64,000 nt of DNA from Verrucomicrobiota bacterium (lineage in GTDB: Bacteria; Verrucomicrobiota; Verrucomicrobiia; Limisphaerales; UBA9464), in NCBI GenBank assembly GCA_947454705.1, contig CANGKZ010000005.1, positions 62,001 through 126,000 on the forward strand. Direction: 5' to 3'. The notes below the pieces were generated by a model that saw only the letters and a program-made list of their open reading frames with translations, did not search any database and was not told the DNA's origin. Shown in pieces: positions 42,329 to 50,843 of the stretch (position 1 is the first letter of the stretch; each line of letters starts with the position of its first letter). Made by a program: the position numbers and the translations under genes.

Positions 42329-44073
42329 GGATTAGGTGTGGATCGTGGATTCCTGCAAAGTGCGAATGGGTTGATTCCTCTGAAGTCGTTGCCGCCTGGA
42401 TTGCTTGAGCGCATAGCGCGTCTCACGAAGGAGAGGCCGGGGATGCTCACGAGGGATGCCAGCCCGAGAGAGACCACGATGAACATAATCTCGCGGCTCC
42501 GGCTTGAGGCTCTCTGCAGCTCCGCGGCGCGGAGCGGACCTCGAAAACGAGCGTCGTGCTCGCTTCGGATCCAACCATCGGGACCCAAGGTATAAAACGT
42601 GGAGTTGAGGTAAGTAGTCTGCGTGCGATGGCGGAGGCGGCTGTCCTCCACGTGAATCTTCCCCAAGATTTGAGGGAGCAGCTCCCGCGCGGCGGGCGAC
42701 GCGTTTACCTGATGGACCTTTCCGACCCAACGAACCACCGCCACATCGCCAAACCCGGTTCCCAGAGGACCGAGCCTTCGAGCGGTGAACTCGCGGGGAA
42801 GACTGAATCTGGCTTGGGCTTGGAGTTCGGTAAGACTGAACTCGCTTCGCAAACGCTCGTTGGAAGGGGTGTTTCGAAATTGGTTCAGCGATTTCAACGC
42901 AGCGGCGACCTCCTCGGCCTCCGAGGGTTCGTTGAATTCAGGAAAGGAATCCAGGTTGGCCGGGATGTGTTCGGGCGCGTTGAGTTCGAAACTTGCAGTG
43001 CGCAGGAGTGTGGAGTCCCCATTGGTTTGAAAGGAGAGACTCGGGTGCACCACCCAAGCCGCAGGATCGCGTCGCGGATCGCCCGCAATCAGATCCGGAA
43101 CGACTCCAGCCTTTGAATTGATATTGAGAGTCCCACCAAGGAACGCGAGCCAGACGAGGCAAGCGGGAGTTCCATTCTCAATGGGATAAGGTCCGTGAAA
43201 TGTTCGACCGGGATGTTCGTTTTTCTCCAGCGGCAGGTTCGGCTCTGGTTGAAGCGTTCGGTTCAGTCGCTTGTCGCCATAGAGAACGCTGAAGAGGTTG
43301 GTTCCATCGTACGCGATTTCCTCGCGCATGTGGGCGTCCCATTTCGCGACCTCGCTCACGATTGACATGGACCATCGTCCTCCTGCATCCACGGCGATGG
43401 AGAACGGATATCGATTGGTTGCCTCGGCGTTGCCTGGTCCCCGATAGACCATCTCGGCAATCTCACCGGTCGCCTCATAGAGCGGTTGAAAGGCTTCTGC
43501 TTGAGCCCGCTGGGGAGCTCCCAAGAAGAACCCGAGCATCCCTCCCAGAAGGGCCATCGAGTGAACGCTTTTCTTTGCGATCCAACGCGGGAGCCCCAGA
43601 AGAATGCCCGAGCCCAGAGAAAGGAAGCTCAACAACACGACGCTCCACAAGTCGGCCCGCCCCTCCATGATCCCGAGGAAGGATCCGACGCCGAAGCACT
43701 TACAGAGGTGAGCGTGATCCGGTGCCAGCGAAAAACCGGCCCGATACAAAGCAAACACTCCACAGAGCCACGCCACCCCCTTAAGGCCTGCAATGCAGTT
43801 ACTAAGAAGGTTCTTAAGAATCAAAACAGCCACAAAAAATTCGAGGAATGAAGTGAGGATCAGAAGCGAGCGGCTGCTGACGAAAATCAGGAAGGGATCC
43901 GGCCCCTGGAGTCGGGGATCGGCGAAGTTCGAGAAGAGCTTCGCGGTTGCCGTGAGGGCGAAAAGTCCTGCGCATCCGAGGAGAAAGCACCGTGTCGTGA
44001 AAGCATACCAAGGGGGCAGTGTAGGCTTGATGGATGTGTGCGATGCCCGGGGGCGAGTGTTCCAGTCGGGCAT
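42325..44073 (-). CDS. MauE/DoxX-like membrane protein fused to a secreted domain
   Basis: The ATG at 44073 (MPDWNTRPRAS) gives 582 residues; a further in-frame ATG at 44133 is possible. Residues 24-162 contain four or five helices with HLCKCFG (C124, C126) before a helix, the CxCFG signature of MauE-type redox-associated membrane proteins. Residues about 170-192 (VHSMALLGGMLGFFLGAPQRAQA) look like an intact signal peptide with a cleavage site, after which a soluble domain of about 340 residues follows (EAFQPLYEATGEIAE...). A final helix lies near 530-552 (EIMFIVVSLGLASLV). The structure suggests two once-separate proteins joined together. It is the first gene of the cluster. Confidence 0.72.
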   Translation of the reverse strand: MPDWNTRPRASHTSIKPTLPPWYAFTTRCFLLGCAGLFALTATAKLFSNFADPRLQGPDPFLIFVSSRSLLILTSFLEFFVAVLILKNLLSNCIAGLKGVAWLCGVFALYRAGFSLAPDHAHLCKCFGVGSFLGIMEGRADLWSVVLLSFLSLGSGILLGLPRWIAKKSVHSMALLGGMLGFFLGAPQRAQAEAFQPLYEATGEIAEMVYRGPGNAEATNRYPFSIAVDAGGRWSMSIVSEVAKWDAHMREEIAYDGTNLFSVLYGDKRLNRTLQPEPNLPLEKNEHPGRTFHGPYPIENGTPACLVWLAFLGGTLNINSKAGVVPDLIAGDPRRDPAAWVVHPSLSFQTNGDSTLLRTASFELNAPEHIPANLDSFPEFNEPSEAEEVAAALKSLNQFRNTPSNERLRSEFSLTELQAQARFSLPREFTARRLGPLGTGFGDVAVVRWVGKVHQVNASPAARELLPQILGKIHVEDSRLRHRTQTTYLNSTFYTLGPDGWIRSEHDARFRGPLRAAELQRASSRSREIMFIVVSLGLASLVSIPGLSFVRRAMRSSNPGGNDFRGINPFALCRNPRSTPNP

Positions 44074-44192
44074 TTCACGAAAGACGTTACCTTCATGCGT
44101 GCAGGTTGAGAAGGCCCCAAGTTTGGTACGCATGGTGGGGATCGGGGAAAATCGAGTAGATGGCCCGAGTCGCGGCCAGTACGGTCGAAGGC

Positions 44193-47100
44193 ATGATGCG
44201 AAGGCTCATGCTTGCGGGTGTGTTCGCGGCCAACACGTTCTTGGCGTCGGCGCAGGGAGTGTCGGGGTATTATCGATTCCCCGCGATTCACGGCGACACC
44301 GTCGTGTTCACGGCGGAGGGTGATTTGTGGCGTGCCGGATTGAACGGAGGAGTGGCCCAGCGATTGACCACGCATCCCGGGCGGGAATCTCGCGCGGCGA
44401 TTTCTCCCGATGGACGCACCATCGCTTTTTCGGGCACTTACGAAGGACCGACGGAGGTGTACACGATGCCGATCTCTGGCGGGCTACCGGTGCGACAGAC
44501 CTTCGATGGCGCTGCGGCGTGGGTGGTGGGTTGGACTCCAGATGGACGCGTGTTGTTTCGCACGCTCACTCATTCGACGCTGCCGGAAGCGCAGTTGGTT
44601 AGCCTCGATCCGAAGACTGGAGACCGACGTCTCCTGCCGCTCGCGCAGGCGGCCGAGGGTGCGTATGAGCCTACCGGAAAAACATTGTTCTTCACGCGGC
44701 TTCCCCATCAGGGCAGCAGCACCAAGCGATATGAGGGAGGATCGGTTGAAAACCTTTGGCGGTTCGGTGCCGGCGATGCGGAGGCAGTCCCGCTTGCGTC
44801 GGAGTACAAGGGAACCAGCCGCAATCCAATGTGGTGGCAGGGACGGGTCTATTTCGTCAGCGACCGTGACGGCGTGATGAATCTGTGGTCGATGAAGCCC
44901 GACGGATCGGATCTCAAGCAGCTCACCCGTCATGCGGATTGGGATGTGAAGACGGCTTCGCTCGACCAGGGGCGCATTGTGTATTCGCGCGGGGCGGATC
45001 TTCGACTGTATGAGATTGCCTCCAACCGCGACCGCGCGCTTTCGATTTCACTCGCGTCGGACCAGGACCAGGAGCGCGAACACTGGATCAAGAAACCGTC
45101 CGAGTTTCTGACCGCGGCGCATCTTTCGCCGACCGGTGATCGATTGGTGCTGACGGCGCGGGGACAGGTGTTTGTGGCACCCCAGGGGCAGGGCCGGTTC
45201 GTGGAAGTTCCGCGCAAGCCCGGGGTGCGGTATCGCGATGCTCAGTTTCTCAACGGCGGAAAAACGCTCGTCGCTCAATCGGACGAATCGGGCGAGGTTG
45301 AATTCTGGACCCTGCCTGCCAGCGGCGTTGGAGGCGCATTACAACAGACCACCAACGCGACGGTGTTTCGTCATCCGGCGGTTGTTTCCCCGGACGGGAA
45401 GCGGCTCGCCTGGGGGGACAAGAATTCCAAGTTCTGGGTTCACGACCTCGACAAGAAGGCGACGACGCTGATCGGCGACACCAAGTCCTCCAGTGTCACC
45501 GACATCACGTGGTCGCCCGACAGCCAGTGGATCGCGTACGTGGATGAAGGGGAGAGTTCCTATCGTCAGATTTATCTCTACAACGTGGCCACGGGGTCGC
45601 GGACCAGTGTCACCAGCGAGCGCGTGGACAGCTTCAGCCCGGCGTGGTCGCCCGACGGAAAGTGGCTCTATTTCCTGAGCGACCGCGAGTTGCGATCACT
45701 GGTGGGCAGCCCCTGGGGACCGCGTCAGCCGGAGCCGTTTTTTACCGAGACGACGAAGATTTACGCTGTCGCGCTCAAGCCGGACCAGGCCTGGCCTTTC
45801 GCCCCCAAGACGGAGCTGTTGGAGGACGACGCGGAGAAAAAGGAGGCCAAGCCGGACGCGGATCTTGCGAAGGGCAAGGAATTGGCCAAAACGAATCCCT
45901 CGGACAAGGAAAGTTCCAAATCGGGCGCAACGAACAAACCGGTCGGGGTGACCGTGGAGATTGAGCTCGGCGGACTTTCGAAACGTCTGTTTGAAGTGCC
46001 GACGCCCGCAGGCAACTACGATGACCTCAAGGCGACCGCAAAGCACCTGCTCTGGACCTCGCGCGAGGTTGGCTTCGCCGCGAAGACTCAACTCAAGCAG
46101 CTCGAAATCACGCGGAAGGATCCCAAGCCGAAGGTTCTGGTCGAGGAACTCGCGAGCTATGAAGTGTCGGGCGATGGGAAGAAACTTCTGATTCGCAAGG
46201 GGGATGCGTTCTATGTCATCGCCGCCGATGCTTCGGCGCCGGCGAAGCTGGAGGATTCCTTCGATCTCTCCGCGTGGACCTTCTCGATTCAACCCCGCGA
46301 GGAATGGCGGCAGATTTATACCGAGTCCTGGAGAATGCTGCGCGACTACTTCTATGACCGCGATCTGCACGGCCTCGATTGGAGGAAGATCCACGACAAA
46401 TACCTTCCGCCCGTGGACCGGGTGAGCGACCGCGCGGAGTTGAACGACGTGATTGCCGACATGGCCGGTGAATTGTCGGCGCTGCACATCTTTGTCCGCT
46501 TTGGCGATGAGCGGGAGGGACCCGACGCCATCAAGGCTGCGTCCCTGGGCGCGCGACTCGAACGCGATGCCGCGGCCGGAGGCTGGCGCGTGGAGCATAT
46601 TTATCGGACCGATCCGGACTATCCCGCATCCGAATCACCCTTGATACGCCCCGGGGTTGAAGTGAAGGAGGGAGACACTATCACTTCGATCAATGGCCGA
46701 TCCACGCTGGAGGTTTCGCATCCGGAAATGCTCCTGCGAAACCAGGCGGGTCGGCAGGTGCGGCTTGAGGTGAAATCGTCCGGGGCCACCACCAACCATC
46801 CGGTAATTGTCCAGCCCGTGACGATCGAACAAGCCGCGCTGATGCGGTACAGCGAGTGGGAGTACACGCGTCGGCTGGCGGTGGACTCCATGAGTTCGAA
46901 CCAAATTGGATACGTGCACCTGCGGGCCATGGGAACTGACAACATCGCGGAATGGGCCCGCGATTATTATCCGGTCTTCAAGCGGCAGGGGCTGATTCTC
47001 GACGTGCGCCACAACCGCGGTGGCAACATTGATTCGTGGATTCTAAGCCGGCTGCTGCGGAAGGCGTGGTTCTATTGGCAGCCGCGTACTGGGGATCCGA

Positions 47101-47510
47101 CGTGGAATATGCAGTACGCGTTCCGGGGGCATCTGGTCGTGCTGTGTGACCATGCAACGGCGAGCGATGGCGAGGCCTTCTCGGAGGGCTTCAAGCGACT
47201 GGGGCTCGGCAAGGTGATTGGCACGCGCACCTGGGGAGGGGAGATTTGGTTGAGTGCGCGTCGATGGCTGGTGGACAACGGCATGGCCAGCGCGGCGGAG
47301 ATTGGTGTTTACGGACCCGAGGGGGCGTGGCTGATCGAGGGACATGGAGTGGATCCCGACATCGTGGTGGACAACCTCCCGCACGCCACCGCGGGCGGCC
47401 GCGACGCGCAATTGGAAGCCGCCGTGAAACACCTGCAGGAACTCATCGCCAAAGATCCCCGCCCGGTTCCTCCCGCCCCGAAGTACCCCAACAAGCGATT
47501 TCCCAAGTAA
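44193..47510 (+). CDS. Tricorn protease homologue (S41 family), exported
   Basis: The ATG at 44193 (MMRRLMLAGVFAANTFLASAQ) has a GAAGG just upstream and gives a signal peptide; the product is 1105 residues, close to archaeal tricorn (about 1070). The N-terminal half is a TolB-like propeller (ISPDGRTIAFSGTYEGPTE, WSPDSQWIAYVDEG). A Lys/Glu/Ser-rich insert lies at about 543-588. A PDZ domain (PGVEVKEGDTITSINGRS) and the C-terminal S41 core follow. HNRGGNIDSWILSRL and ATASDGEAF give nucleophile S991 and D992, matching the tricorn Ser-Asp pair. It should degrade peptides in the periplasm. It diverges from the MauE-like gene. Confidence 0.92.
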   Translation: MMRRLMLAGVFAANTFLASAQGVSGYYRFPAIHGDTVVFTAEGDLWRAGLNGGVAQRLTTHPGRESRAAISPDGRTIAFSGTYEGPTEVYTMPISGGLPVRQTFDGAAAWVVGWTPDGRVLFRTLTHSTLPEAQLVSLDPKTGDRRLLPLAQAAEGAYEPTGKTLFFTRLPHQGSSTKRYEGGSVENLWRFGAGDAEAVPLASEYKGTSRNPMWWQGRVYFVSDRDGVMNLWSMKPDGSDLKQLTRHADWDVKTASLDQGRIVYSRGADLRLYEIASNRDRALSISLASDQDQEREHWIKKPSEFLTAAHLSPTGDRLVLTARGQVFVAPQGQGRFVEVPRKPGVRYRDAQFLNGGKTLVAQSDESGEVEFWTLPASGVGGALQQTTNATVFRHPAVVSPDGKRLAWGDKNSKFWVHDLDKKATTLIGDTKSSSVTDITWSPDSQWIAYVDEGESSYRQIYLYNVATGSRTSVTSERVDSFSPAWSPDGKWLYFLSDRELRSLVGSPWGPRQPEPFFTETTKIYAVALKPDQAWPFAPKTELLEDDAEKKEAKPDADLAKGKELAKTNPSDKESSKSGATNKPVGVTVEIELGGLSKRLFEVPTPAGNYDDLKATAKHLLWTSREVGFAAKTQLKQLEITRKDPKPKVLVEELASYEVSGDGKKLLIRKGDAFYVIAADASAPAKLEDSFDLSAWTFSIQPREEWRQIYTESWRMLRDYFYDRDLHGLDWRKIHDKYLPPVDRVSDRAELNDVIADMAGELSALHIFVRFGDEREGPDAIKAASLGARLERDAAAGGWRVEHIYRTDPDYPASESPLIRPGVEVKEGDTITSINGRSTLEVSHPEMLLRNQAGRQVRLEVKSSGATTNHPVIVQPVTIEQAALMRYSEWEYTRRLAVDSMSSNQIGYVHLRAMGTDNIAEWARDYYPVFKRQGLILDVRHNRGGNIDSWILSRLLRKAWFYWQPRTGDPTWNMQYAFRGHLVVLCDHATASDGEAFSEGFKRLGLGKVIGTRTWGGEIWLSARRWLVDNGMASAAEIGVYGPEGAWLIEGHGVDPDIVVDNLPHATAGGRDAQLEAAVKHLQELIAKDPRPVPPAPKYPNKRFPK

Positions 47511-47615
47511 GCCACACGTGCGAGTGCCCGCGGCGGTGGTTTCGACGGAGCTGAAATCCCTGCGGTCGTTCTTCCCACCGGGGCTTGGGCCGTGGCAGGG
47601 TTTTGGGAAATCACC

Positions 47616-49022
47616 ATGACCTCCGCCGACTGGAAACTCATTGTCCTGGCGCTGGCCGCGATCGGCACCCTTGTGCTGCTGATTACGCGGTACAAGATGA
47701 ACGCCTTCGTGGCCCTGCTCCTCGCCTCGCTCATCGTGGGCGGCGGCGCGGTCTCCATGGGGCGTTTGTTCAAAGACGCCTCAGGGAAGGAAGTGCCCTA
47801 TTCCATGCTCGCCGTGGCGAAGTCCTTCGCCGATGGCGTGGGGGCCACGCTGGGCGGCATCGCCGCCGTGATCGGCCTGGGGACCATGGTGGGACGCCTG
47901 CTCGCGGAATCGGGCGGGGCCGAGGTCCTGGCTCGACGGTTTGCCGCCTTTTTCGGGCCGAAACGCATCCAGTGGTGCATCATGGCCCTGGCGCTCGCTG
48001 TTGGCCTCACCACCTGGTTCGCCGTCGGTCTGGTGCTTCTCCTGCCGATTCTCCTCACGCTCACCCACGAGACCAAGCAGCCGTTCCTCCGCCTTTTCCT
48101 TCCGCTGCTGTCCTGCCTTTCAGTCATGCACGGGGTCATGCCTCCGCATCCGGGACCCGTCGTGGCGGTGGAGGCGCTCCATGCGAATATGGGATTGGTC
48201 CTCTTCTGGGGCTTCGCCATCGGCATCCCCACGGCGGCGATCGCAGGTCCGGTGTTCGCACGGTTTGCCATCCGTCGCGTGGAGGCGAATCCCCCACCCA
48301 TGCCCGCGCGCATCCGTTCCGCGCAGGCCGGGTTTCGTCCGCCCGGATTTTGGCTGACCTTGATTTCCATTCTCCTGCCGGTGGTGTTGATGCTCATCGC
48401 CACGCTGGCCGAGTTGACGCTTCCCAAGGGGCATGCTCTGCGGGAAGTTGCCACGTTCATTGGAAATCCCACGCTGGCGCTGCTGATCGCGGTGTTGGTG
48501 GCGTCGTGGTCGCTGGGCACGAATTGCGGTTACACCCGGGCGGAGGTTTGGAAGTTCACCGAGAGCTGCATCGCCACCGTGGGCATGACGCTGCTGGTGA
48601 TCGGAGGTGGCGGTGGCTTTGCCCGCGTGCTTCGCGATAGCGGGGTGGCGGATTCCATCGGCCGCGCCGGTTCCGAGGCGCACCTTCCGCCGTTGCTGTA
48701 CGGATGGTTGGTGTCGTCGTTCATCCGGGTCGCCACGGGGTCGGCCACGGTGGCGATCACCACCGCCTCGGCGCTGCTCGTGCCGGTGGTGCTCCAGCAT
48801 CCCGAGCTTACGCAGTCGCACGTAGCGCTGATCATCGTTGCCATCGGATGCGGTTCGCTGTTCCTGAGCCATCTCAACGATGCCGGATTCTGGATTGTGA
48901 AGGACTGCCTCGGGCTGAGCGTCGGTCAGACGCTCCGCACCTGGACCGTTTGCGAAACCATTGTGGGCGTCGCGGGGATGCTGCTGTCGCTGCTCGCGTA
49001 CAGCTTGATCCCAATGCACTGA
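47616..49022 (+). CDS. GntP-family gluconate/organic-acid permease
   Basis: The ATG at 47616 (MTSADWKLIVLAL) gives 468 residues; the GTG at 47592 is an alternative. There are 12 or more helices, with the family motifs LASLIVGGGAVSMGRLF, GGIAAVIGLGTMVGRLLAESGGAE, CLSVMHGVMPPHPGPVVA (about residues 166-183) and SFIRVATGSATVAITTASAL. The length and order match GntP/GntT, which import gluconate or related sugar acids with protons. The next gene encodes a sugar isomerase/epimerase-fold protein, so the two could handle the same sugar acid; this is an inference from proximity only. Confidence 0.92.
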   Translation: MTSADWKLIVLALAAIGTLVLLITRYKMNAFVALLLASLIVGGGAVSMGRLFKDASGKEVPYSMLAVAKSFADGVGATLGGIAAVIGLGTMVGRLLAESGGAEVLARRFAAFFGPKRIQWCIMALALAVGLTTWFAVGLVLLLPILLTLTHETKQPFLRLFLPLLSCLSVMHGVMPPHPGPVVAVEALHANMGLVLFWGFAIGIPTAAIAGPVFARFAIRRVEANPPPMPARIRSAQAGFRPPGFWLTLISILLPVVLMLIATLAELTLPKGHALREVATFIGNPTLALLIAVLVASWSLGTNCGYTRAEVWKFTESCIATVGMTLLVIGGGGGFARVLRDSGVADSIGRAGSEAHLPPLLYGWLVSSFIRVATGSATVAITTASALLVPVVLQHPELTQSHVALIIVAIGCGSLFLSHLNDAGFWIVKDCLGLSVGQTLRTWTVCETIVGVAGMLLSLLAYSLIPMH

Positions 49023-49111
49023 GTCCAATCCGCCGACGGGCGCATGCGGGCTCGATGCCGGGGCGGTTGGGCAGACTTTTTCTTTCCAGCCGGGACCGGT
49101 TGGAGCATTGG

Positions 49112-50005
49112 ATGGGCATGCAATCCACCCGTCGGGACTTCCTAGCCGCGCTCCCCCTTGCCGCCGCCATGCCGGTGGCGCTTTCCCTCGCGTCGTCGTC
49201 CGCCGTTGCCGCCGCCCCGCTTCAGGCCGGGAAATCTCCGATGAAGCTGGGATTGGTGACCTACAATCTGGCCAAGGATTGGGACATTGCGACGATCCTC
49301 AAGAACTGCACGGAATCGAAGTTCGATGGGGTGGAGCTCCGGACCAGTCATGCCCATAAGGTGGAAGTGAACCTCAGCGCCGCGGAACGCAGCGAGGTGA
49401 AGCGCCGGTTCGCGGATTCGCCGGTGCAGTTGATGGGCCTGGGGAGCGCGTTTGATTACCACACCCCCGATGCCGCGCGGCTTCGGGCCGACATTGCCGC
49501 GACCAAGGAGTACATCGTCCTGGCCCACGACGTCGGGGCGACCGGGGTGAAGGTGCGTCCCAACGGCCTGCCCAAGGAAGTGTCGGTGGAAAAAACGCTG
49601 GAGCAGATCGGCCGGTCGCTTCGGGAATTGGGGGAGTTTGCGTCGAACCACGGCCAGCAAATCCGCCTCGAGGTTCATGGCGCGGGAACCTCCCTGGTGC
49701 CGCACATCGACACCATCATGAAGGCGGCCAACCATCCGTCCGTGGGAGTGTGCTGGAACTCGAATCAGACCGACCTGGACGGCGAGGGCTTCGACGCCAA
49801 TTTCGACCGGCTCAAGGCAAAGATCTTCTCCGTCCACATGCGGGACCTTTATCTGGAGGAGTATCCCTTCGGCCGCCTGTTGCGCCGTTTGGTGGAGTCG
49901 GGTTTCCGCGGCTACACCATGGCCGAGATTCCCGAGAGCGCGGATGGCGTGCGGGTGATGAAATACTACCGCGGTCTCTGGCTTGCCTATCAGGGGTTGC
50001 TCTAA
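49112..50005 (+). CDS. Tat-exported sugar phosphate isomerase/epimerase-like TIM-barrel protein
   Basis: The ATG at 49112 (MGMQSTRRDF) is preceded by GGAG at a good distance. The product of 297 residues has a twin-arginine signal (STRRDFLAALPLAAAMPVAL, cleavage near AVAAA). The body is an AP-endonuclease-2/xylose-isomerase-like TIM barrel: MKLGLVTYNLAKDW, FDGVELRTSH, IRLEVHGAG, VGVCWNSNQTD and FSVHMRDLYLEEYPF carry the usual metal-ligand positions (Glu, His, Asp/Asn, His). Such exported isomerase-like proteins are common in Verrucomicrobia and Planctomycetes; their substrates are unknown. It follows the GntP permease gene by 89 bp. Confidence 0.9.
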   Translation: MGMQSTRRDFLAALPLAAAMPVALSLASSSAVAAAPLQAGKSPMKLGLVTYNLAKDWDIATILKNCTESKFDGVELRTSHAHKVEVNLSAAERSEVKRRFADSPVQLMGLGSAFDYHTPDAARLRADIAATKEYIVLAHDVGATGVKVRPNGLPKEVSVEKTLEQIGRSLRELGEFASNHGQQIRLEVHGAGTSLVPHIDTIMKAANHPSVGVCWNSNQTDLDGEGFDANFDRLKAKIFSVHMRDLYLEEYPFGRLLRRLVESGFRGYTMAEIPESADGVRVMKYYRGLWLAYQGLL

Positions 50006-50018
50006 GCCTGAAACGGCA

Positions 50019-50148
50019 GTTGAAAGGTTGAAGCGTTGAAGGGGAAATGGGCCCCGCGGTGTGGCAACGCCGCCGTTTCGTTTGTCGGTAGGGCGGCGCT
50101 GCGCGCCGCCGAAACTCCAAAAACGACCAGCGACAGCGCCGTCGTTTT
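50019..50148 (+). repeat. Composite palindromic repeat, copy B
   Basis: It has the same plan as copy A at 36138-36266. Three 8-bp units, GTTGAAAG GTTGAAGC GTTGAAGG, lie at 50019-50042. After a GGTAGG box comes a perfect hairpin GGCGGCGC-TGC-GCGCCGCC (50092-50110). The last part is an inverted repeat AAAACGAC-N13-GTCGTTTT (50120-50148) with loop CAGCGACAGCGCC. The middle hairpin differs in sequence from copy A but occupies the same place; the last inverted repeat is nearly identical. Confidence 0.75.
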
Positions 50149-50244
50149 CAGATTGGAAACCGGGCGCCAGAAGGTGGAGACCGATGGTCACTCACCCAGC
50201 AGCTGAAGGAATTGGAGGCGCATCATACGATTTATCTCCCTTTC

Positions 50245-50272
50245 CATCTGCGTTCATCTGCGTCCATTTGCG
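50245..50272 (+). repeat. TCTGCGT-type short tandem repeat block
   Basis: Three imperfect units, ATCTGCGTTC ATCTGCGTCC ATTTGCGG. Blocks of this form occur between genes in many unrelated bacterial genomes and give spurious peptides of the ICVHLR type; that is prior knowledge and was not searched here. Confidence 0.65.
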
Positions 50273-50359
50273 GTTCGAACCGCCGGTCTCGGGTTTGAGC
50301 GACAGTTTGAGTTATTTTCGCGGTTTCAGGCGCGATCCGGGGCCTTTTCCGTTTCCCAT

Positions 50360-50388
50360 TTGACACTGAGCGTTCACGCGCATAAACG
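50360..50388 (+). promoter_or_regulatory. Possible sigma-70-type promoter for the BlaI/M56 genes
   Basis: A perfect -35 box TTGACA (50360-50365) is followed after 17 bp by TAAACG (50383-50388); a better -10 match, CATAAA, starts 2 bp earlier with a 15-bp spacer. It lies about 40 bp before the BlaI-like start codon. The imperfect palindrome TGAGCGTTCA inside the spacer could be an operator for the BlaI-like repressor. The -10 box is weak. Confidence 0.35.
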
Positions 50389-50425
50389 TAATTGAACCTC
50401 ACCCCAACGTTCGCCTCTTCTTCTC

Positions 50426-50794
50426 ATGGCCTCGCTTCCAAGGATCTCCGAAACCGAGTGGGAAATCATGCGGGTGGTCTGGTCCCGATCCCCGGTGACC
50501 GCCGCCGACATCATCGACGATTTGTCGAAGAACGACCCCACCTGGCACCCCGTCACCGCCAAGACCCTGCTCAACCGCCTCGTTAAAAAGGGCGCGCTCG
50601 GTTACAGCCTCGACGGTCGTGCCTATGTCTACAAGGCCCTGGTTCGCGAACGCGATTGCGTCAATGCGGCCAGCTCGTCCTTCCTCGACCGGGTGTTTGG
50701 AGGTTCGCTCCACACCATGGTGGCTCACTTTGTGGAGAATCGAAAACTCTCGCCCAAGCAGGTGAAGGAACTCCGTAAGATGCTGGACGAGTAG
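50426..50794 (+). CDS. BlaI/MecI/CopY-family transcriptional repressor
   Basis: This 122-residue protein has a winged helix at about 5-75: SETEWEIMRVVWSRSPVTAADI, then TAKTLLNRLVKKGALGY as the recognition helix and DGRAYVYKAL as the wing. A C-terminal helical dimerisation part ends VKELRKMLDE. The family represses beta-lactamase or other operons and is inactivated by proteolysis. The following gene encodes an M56 metallopeptidase 49 bp downstream, the usual BlaR1-type partner. The leader is CCTCTTCTTCTC directly before the ATG, with no Shine-Dalgarno match. Confidence 0.93.
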   Translation: MASLPRISETEWEIMRVVWSRSPVTAADIIDDLSKNDPTWHPVTAKTLLNRLVKKGALGYSLDGRAYVYKALVRERDCVNAASSSFLDRVFGGSLHTMVAHFVENRKLSPKQVKELRKMLDE

Positions 50795-50843
50795 CGTCCC
50801 TTCGGCCCGGAACTTGCTTAGTGCGGTTCGATCTCCTGCCGCC

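Larger units (their letters stand above)
50006..50425. other. Intergenic region of 420 bp made of repeats plus a promoter region
   Basis: I see no real gene. The region contains a composite palindromic element (50019-50148), a TCTGCGT-type repeat block (50245-50272), two copies of GTTTGAG 12 bp apart (50293-50311) and a possible promoter for the BlaI-like gene (50360-50388). An open frame at 50061-50363 translates the repeats and is not a credible protein. Confidence 0.7.

Noticed and set aside
50061-50363. Possible 100-residue protein in the intergenic repeat region
   Set aside because: It translates the composite element and the TCTGCGT block directly; such peptides are known spurious products of boilerplate repeats.
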